This document shows, piece by piece, positions 63,401 through 64,000 of a stretch of DNA of 64,000 bases. Numbering within the stretch: the first letter of the stretch is position 1; each line of letters begins with the position of its first letter. The stretch is from NCBI RefSeq assembly GCF_004328075.1, contig NZ_SJFN01000006.1:1-64000 (forward strand). Direction: 5' to 3'. The notes under the pieces were generated by a model. That model saw only the letters and a list, made by a program, of their open reading frames with translations, made no database searches and was not told where the DNA came from. The translations under genes were made by a program, and so were the position numbers. The DNA comes from Siculibacillus lacustris (GTDB lineage: Bacteria > Pseudomonadota > Alphaproteobacteria > Rhizobiales > Ancalomicrobiaceae).

Positions 63401-64000
63401 TCGACGCGCTGACCACGTCGCAGCTCGCGGCGCTGAAATCGACGCAGATCGCGGCGCTGACCACCGAGCAGATCACCAACCTCGCCGCCACGCGGCTCGC
63501 CGACCTGACCACCACCCAGTTCGCCGCCCTGGCGGCGACCGAGGTCGCGGTCCTGTCGGCGACCCAGCTCGCCGCTCTGTCCACGACACAGATCTCCGCG
63601 CTGTCGACCTCCGGTCTCTCCGGCCTCCGCGCGGCCCAGGTCGCGGCGCTGACGACGACACAGCTCACCGCATTGTCGACCGCGCAGGTCGATGCGCTGT
63701 CGACCACGACCATCGCGGGGCTCGCCACCACCGAGATCGAGCGGTTGACCTCGACCCAGTTCGCCGGCCTCACCGCCACCCAGGCGTCGGCCCTGACCAC
63801 CACGCAGATCGCCGCGCTCGGCGCGACCCGGCTCGGGCAGTTGTCGACCCGGGAGATCTCCGGTCTGACCTCGACCCAGATCGCCGGCTTGACGACCAGC
63901 CAGATCGACGCGTTGGCGGCGACCCAGATCGCCGCGATGTCGGCGACCGGGATCGCCGGTCTCGGCGCCGACCAGATCGCCGGCCTGACCACCACCCAGC
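54478..64000 (+). CDS. Giant octapeptide-repeat protein (open at the right edge)
   Basis: One frame open from the ATG at 54478 to the last base: 3,174 complete codons and no stop. An alternative in-frame ATG at 54397 would add 27 residues. After Met-Ser the protein consists of units of eight residues, consensus L-[TS]-x-T-Q-[IVL]-[AG]-[AG], beginning LSLSSVSS, YTLAQIAV. No signal peptide or membrane helix is seen. No Cys was noticed, and Trp and Lys are scarce. About 396 units lie in the window. The C-terminus is outside, so a secretion signal cannot be judged. The ribosome site is weak (CGGA 8 nt upstream). Function unknown: a surface or secreted filament, adhesin or structural protein is a guess. 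Confidence 0.8.
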   Translation, partial: MSLSLSSVSSYTLAQIAVLTQTGIQSLSTTELSAFTTTQMAAVTTTQIAALTPSQIVFSASQLSALSSLQVEAFGTDEIAVLTATQLSGLSAADIAALTTDQFAALSATQLSALSAAQIGNLTTTEIGQLTSEDIAALKPTQLTQLKTTQIAAFATTQIAALDETRIAALSTTVLRSLSTTQVAALSPTQVAALTTTQIAGLAPSEISALSATQIGALTQTQLAAFTASDAVALTTAQIAGLTTTQIGSLSTSAIAAFAATQIAALSTDDVAALTTTEVGALTRLGLSTLSTAQLAVLTATQVSSLSAMAMGGLTATQAAGLSLDQVAALAVTQIASLTTTAITALAPAAIDALTTAQIAGLGADDVQALTADELAVLDATDLSALSATQLSQLSSDHFDRMTAEQLAALTAKALSGLTTTQVRQLSTTVLTQLSTTQIQGLTAAAVGALEVGQITALATTAIAALTNTQLHGLTTTEIGALTTAQVVALTTTQITGLTSTAAGALRATQIAAMETTDLALLSTTAIGSLTSTAVGGLTATAIVGLSTAQIAALGADDLSRLSTTDIAALTTTQLGSLSAAQVRGLGAAQLASLDESRWQSLSASAIGGLTSVQIDALSATRIAALGDGQVAALAATQIGGLDAAQVAALSTTRIAALTATQLAGLTTTVAAALSADQIAALGSFQITALTTTAMAGLSATQVAGFAATQVSALTATALGAMSVTTLGGLSAEMIARLSTTQVRGLGTTQMAALSADQFAALTTSDLAALTTTQLLGLTTTQIGALTDTRLAALTSTELGTMSTTEIAAFTPTQVASLSLTQIRGLSAGAVAALSTGQIAAIAATQVATLTTTQVRSLSQTEVAALSADQIAALATTQIAALSVAGLSGLSATQAATLSTDQVGALTANAMGQLTTTVVHALSADQLAALSTTQLRSLSTTGVAALSATQVAGLSGEQISGFSATGIAALSTTALLALADTQIAALGTTEIAGLTSTQIAALGDGRIAALTGTQAAALTTSALDGLSAAAAAALTTAEVAALSAGQLASLVDTQLRSLSVAQVDALSTTALGGLTASQVAVLSATQIAGLTTTQVGALSATVVGALAATQVEALTPSGLAVLSATQVGTIGRTVIGALATTTLRALTSTQFAGLGASQIAALTNGQIAALDDTQLAALDRSQIRGLTADQLANLSATRLAALTTTQIATLTTGAIDGLSESQIATLTTTQVAALSTVQFASLAATQLTALTADEMAAITTTTLRGLSSTQLGELTTTQIGALTTTQIAALSTTEIVGLGGDQIAMLDATRLAALSTTQVATLSSTQVSGFSTSQLAALSTTQVAALTSPDIAALVTTQITALAASQLGALNADQVAGLTAADVTALGATGLAQLATTTLGSLSIAAIGGLTTTEIAALTTTQLSYFASTQVKALEQSQLAALGETQIGALSRIAVRGLTTTQASWLASTQIAALSTSAIAELTTTMIGGLESTQVAALTTTQLGSLTTTDITYLTSEQVAGLTATQLDGLAATQIAAIYTPAMAGLSDTQVASLDSDHLHALTSTQISGLTSTAIDALSTTAIAALSATQIGAISTTAMAAIDSTLFAALTTTQLAGLGQSQMAVLGADQMAMLTGTRLSALTRTEIGGLTSTQVAGLGTDQLAALTTTQIRGLTASDLSALSAAQIAVLSATQIAALSSTGIAGLTATEVSGLGATTLAAMGTTQIAGLSTSALAGLSSEQIAALTTTQLRALTTSQIGALATTQIQALTTGQIAGLTTTGIAGLTSTEVSALATTQIAALDTVQIGALTRPAATGLTATAVASLSTTLLAGLTTSEVSAMTTTAIAALTTTQIAALTTNQLRAVATGGIAALGTTQLAALGTRQVASLTTLQLQSLSSDQIGALSGTQLRALATGQIASLATSTIDGLSSEQIAALSTTQIAALTASQIVSFADTQIAALTVGQIAALTTTELAGLATSQVGDLTATQFAALTATQIGSFSATTIAGLTTTQIASLDATDLAVLTTTEMSGLADTQAAALSATQLAAFSTTQIAAFSTRGLAGLTTTQIGGLTTTAVATLTATQVGSLADTQIQALGDTQIAAISRTAIAGLTATQLGDLSTERFAALSTTQLGALSTGAVGGLTATEIAALDGTRLAAITSTAIGALGSTQLTALAATQIAALTTTQLQGLSSSDVAALTPTQVAALTADQMSTLTTTQISGLGAADLRALGATGLERLTTTQIQAVTTTALAAIDAATLTALSTTRVASFSATQVGALDETRMAAFSATQIAALTTTEIRGLGATQAQALTAADLAALSTTQVAALGASAIAGLTTDQIAVLSASQLAALTTTAIGGLADTQIAALSSTRLGELAQTQFAALSTSAIAGLTETQIASLGTTLIGALTATQVGALSETRVAALTAGQIAALTTTQVKGIAATQIAAFDTTQFAALASTQIAALSAASVGGLTATELSALTATQLGALTATELGGLGAVQIAALGDAQIAALSATQIAGLTTTGLQALTATRLAALTTTQISALASTQIGALADTQVAALAVTQIGAFATTQIAALSTTGIAALTDGEIGALTTTQAAALTAAQIAALSSTQLAALSTAQTTALTTTAIKGLADTQVAALGATQLAVLTTSQIAALSATAVRGLTATEMGLLSTPQLGALTASEVGAFTTTQVRGLSATLIASLTTTQVKGLTSTEVGALTATQLAALSTSQIAALSTSAVAGLTATAVTGLASTQLSALTTTQVAALSTDAVDGLTATEIGLLGTRQVAALTATQAARLDAGDVTALSTAQLAALTTTAVGGLTSTLIASLSTSEIAGLAATQIAALSTTAVTGFTATQLESLSTTAVAALTSTEIGALTTTQVAGLSQTLIAALTTTQIKGLTESEASALTATQIAAFGTRQVAALTTTAVGGLTGTQIAAMSPTQIQAFATTQIAALATATVQALTSTAVDALTTSQLAALKSTQIAALTTEQITNLAATRLADLTTTQFAALAATEVAVLSATQLAALSTTQISALSTSGLSGLRAAQVAALTTTQLTALSTAQVDALSTTTIAGLATTEIERLTSTQFAGLTATQASALTTTQIAALGATRLGQLSTREISGLTSTQIAGLTTSQIDALAATQIAAMSATGIAGLGADQIAGLTTTQ
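54484..64000 (+). repeat. 24-bp (octapeptide) tandem repeat array
   Basis: About 395 complete 24-bp units and one 21-bp unit (54628-54648, LTPSQIV). From 54,649 to the window's end the register never shifts: sampling every fifth unit (120 bp), each begins with a Leu, Met, Ile or Phe codon. Units vary in sequence, and the same residues are written with different synonymous codons (for example GCCGCC, GCGGCG and GCCGCG). So the repeat is conserved as protein and is not a recent DNA expansion. It is not a CRISPR array: no spacers and no invariant repeat. Confidence 0.95.

Noticed and set aside
54496-63995. Very long minus-strand reading frames (up to 1,313 codons) opposite the octad array
   Set aside because: They arise because the repeat contains no codons whose complement is a stop in those frames. 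Their Arg/Gly/Asp or Val/Ala/Ser-rich text is just the mirror of the repeat, with no start signals.
54484-64000. CRISPR array or ice-nucleation/RTX-type protein
   Set aside because: There are no spacers, so it is not CRISPR. The octads lack the AGYGST pattern of ice-nucleation proteins and the GGxGxDx pattern of RTX repeats.
54484-64000. TAL-effector-like DNA-binding repeats
   Set aside because: The LTxxQ start is reminiscent, but TAL units are 33-35 residues with a variable pair. Here every unit is 8 residues.

Overview
The window is high-GC DNA from a member of the Alphaproteobacteria, most likely the order Hyphomicrobiales (Rhizobiales). The evidence is gene order. The runs plsX-fabH-ihfA-merR-tRNA(Pro), nrdR-ribD-ribE-ribH-nusB, rpoZ-rsh, pdxJ-acpS-lepB-rnc-era-recO and dapA-smpB are the usual order in that group. 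So are the paired cell-wall enzyme and regulator LdtP/LdtR, a membrane-bound H+-pyrophosphatase and a Cbp3-type cytochrome bc1 chaperone. Most of the window (1 to about 53.6 kb) is ordinary, densely packed chromosomal core. The last 9.5 kb is not. Region by region: 1-6.3 kb holds the start of a secreted proline-rich protein, tRNA-Pro(GGG), a MerR-type regulator, IHF-alpha, the fatty-acid/phospholipid genes fabH and plsX, a YceD (DUF177) protein, Cbp3 and the divergent lipoprotein gene bamE. 6.6-16.7 kb holds hppA, thiL and the riboflavin/nusB cluster, interrupted by a CBS-domain protein and a chemoreceptor. 16.9-23.8 kb holds a secreted 5'-nucleotidase, a putative papain-like cysteine peptidase, glyA, and the LdtP L,D-transpeptidase with its MarR-family regulator LdtR. 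The end of ldtR and its terminator are duplicated in tandem, and a 19-bp palindrome lies upstream of the gene. 24-32.3 kb holds hemB coupled to a lone LivH-like permease, then 3-hydroxyisobutyryl-CoA hydrolase, threonine dehydratase, small membrane proteins (YgjV, RDD and a four-helix protein) and the N-degron transferase Bpt. 32.5-46.1 kb holds parC, a PAS-GGDEF-EAL protein, the recO-era-rnc-lepB-acpS-pdxJ cluster, pyrE, a GNAT acetyltransferase, the (p)ppGpp synthetase/hydrolase Rsh and rpoZ. 46.5-53.6 kb holds a NYN/LabA ribonuclease-like protein, a family 5 uracil-DNA glycosylase, an acyltransferase, a VOC protein, smpB, dapA and a lytic transglycosylase. The standout feature begins at 54,478. 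A single forward reading frame stays open to the end of the window (at least 3,174 codons) and consists almost entirely of an octapeptide repeat, roughly L-[T/S]-x-T-Q-[I/V/L]-[A/G]-[A/G]. There are about 396 units. Apart from one 7-residue unit near the start, the 24-bp register holds at every point sampled across more than 9 kb. The gene has no stop codon here, so its true length and C-terminus are unknown. I cannot assign a function or a named family. It follows a 0.9-kb gap with an unusually AT-rich patch, which may mark an acquired segment. Working together, the core genes cover lipid and envelope building (fabH, plsX, bamE, lepB, LdtP, Slt), cofactor supply (rib genes, thiL, hemB, pdxJ, acpS), one-carbon and amino-acid metabolism (glyA, ilvA, dapA, pyrE), RNA and protein quality control (rnc, era, nusB, smpB, Bpt) and global control (IHF, Rsh, omega subunit, cyclic-di-GMP).
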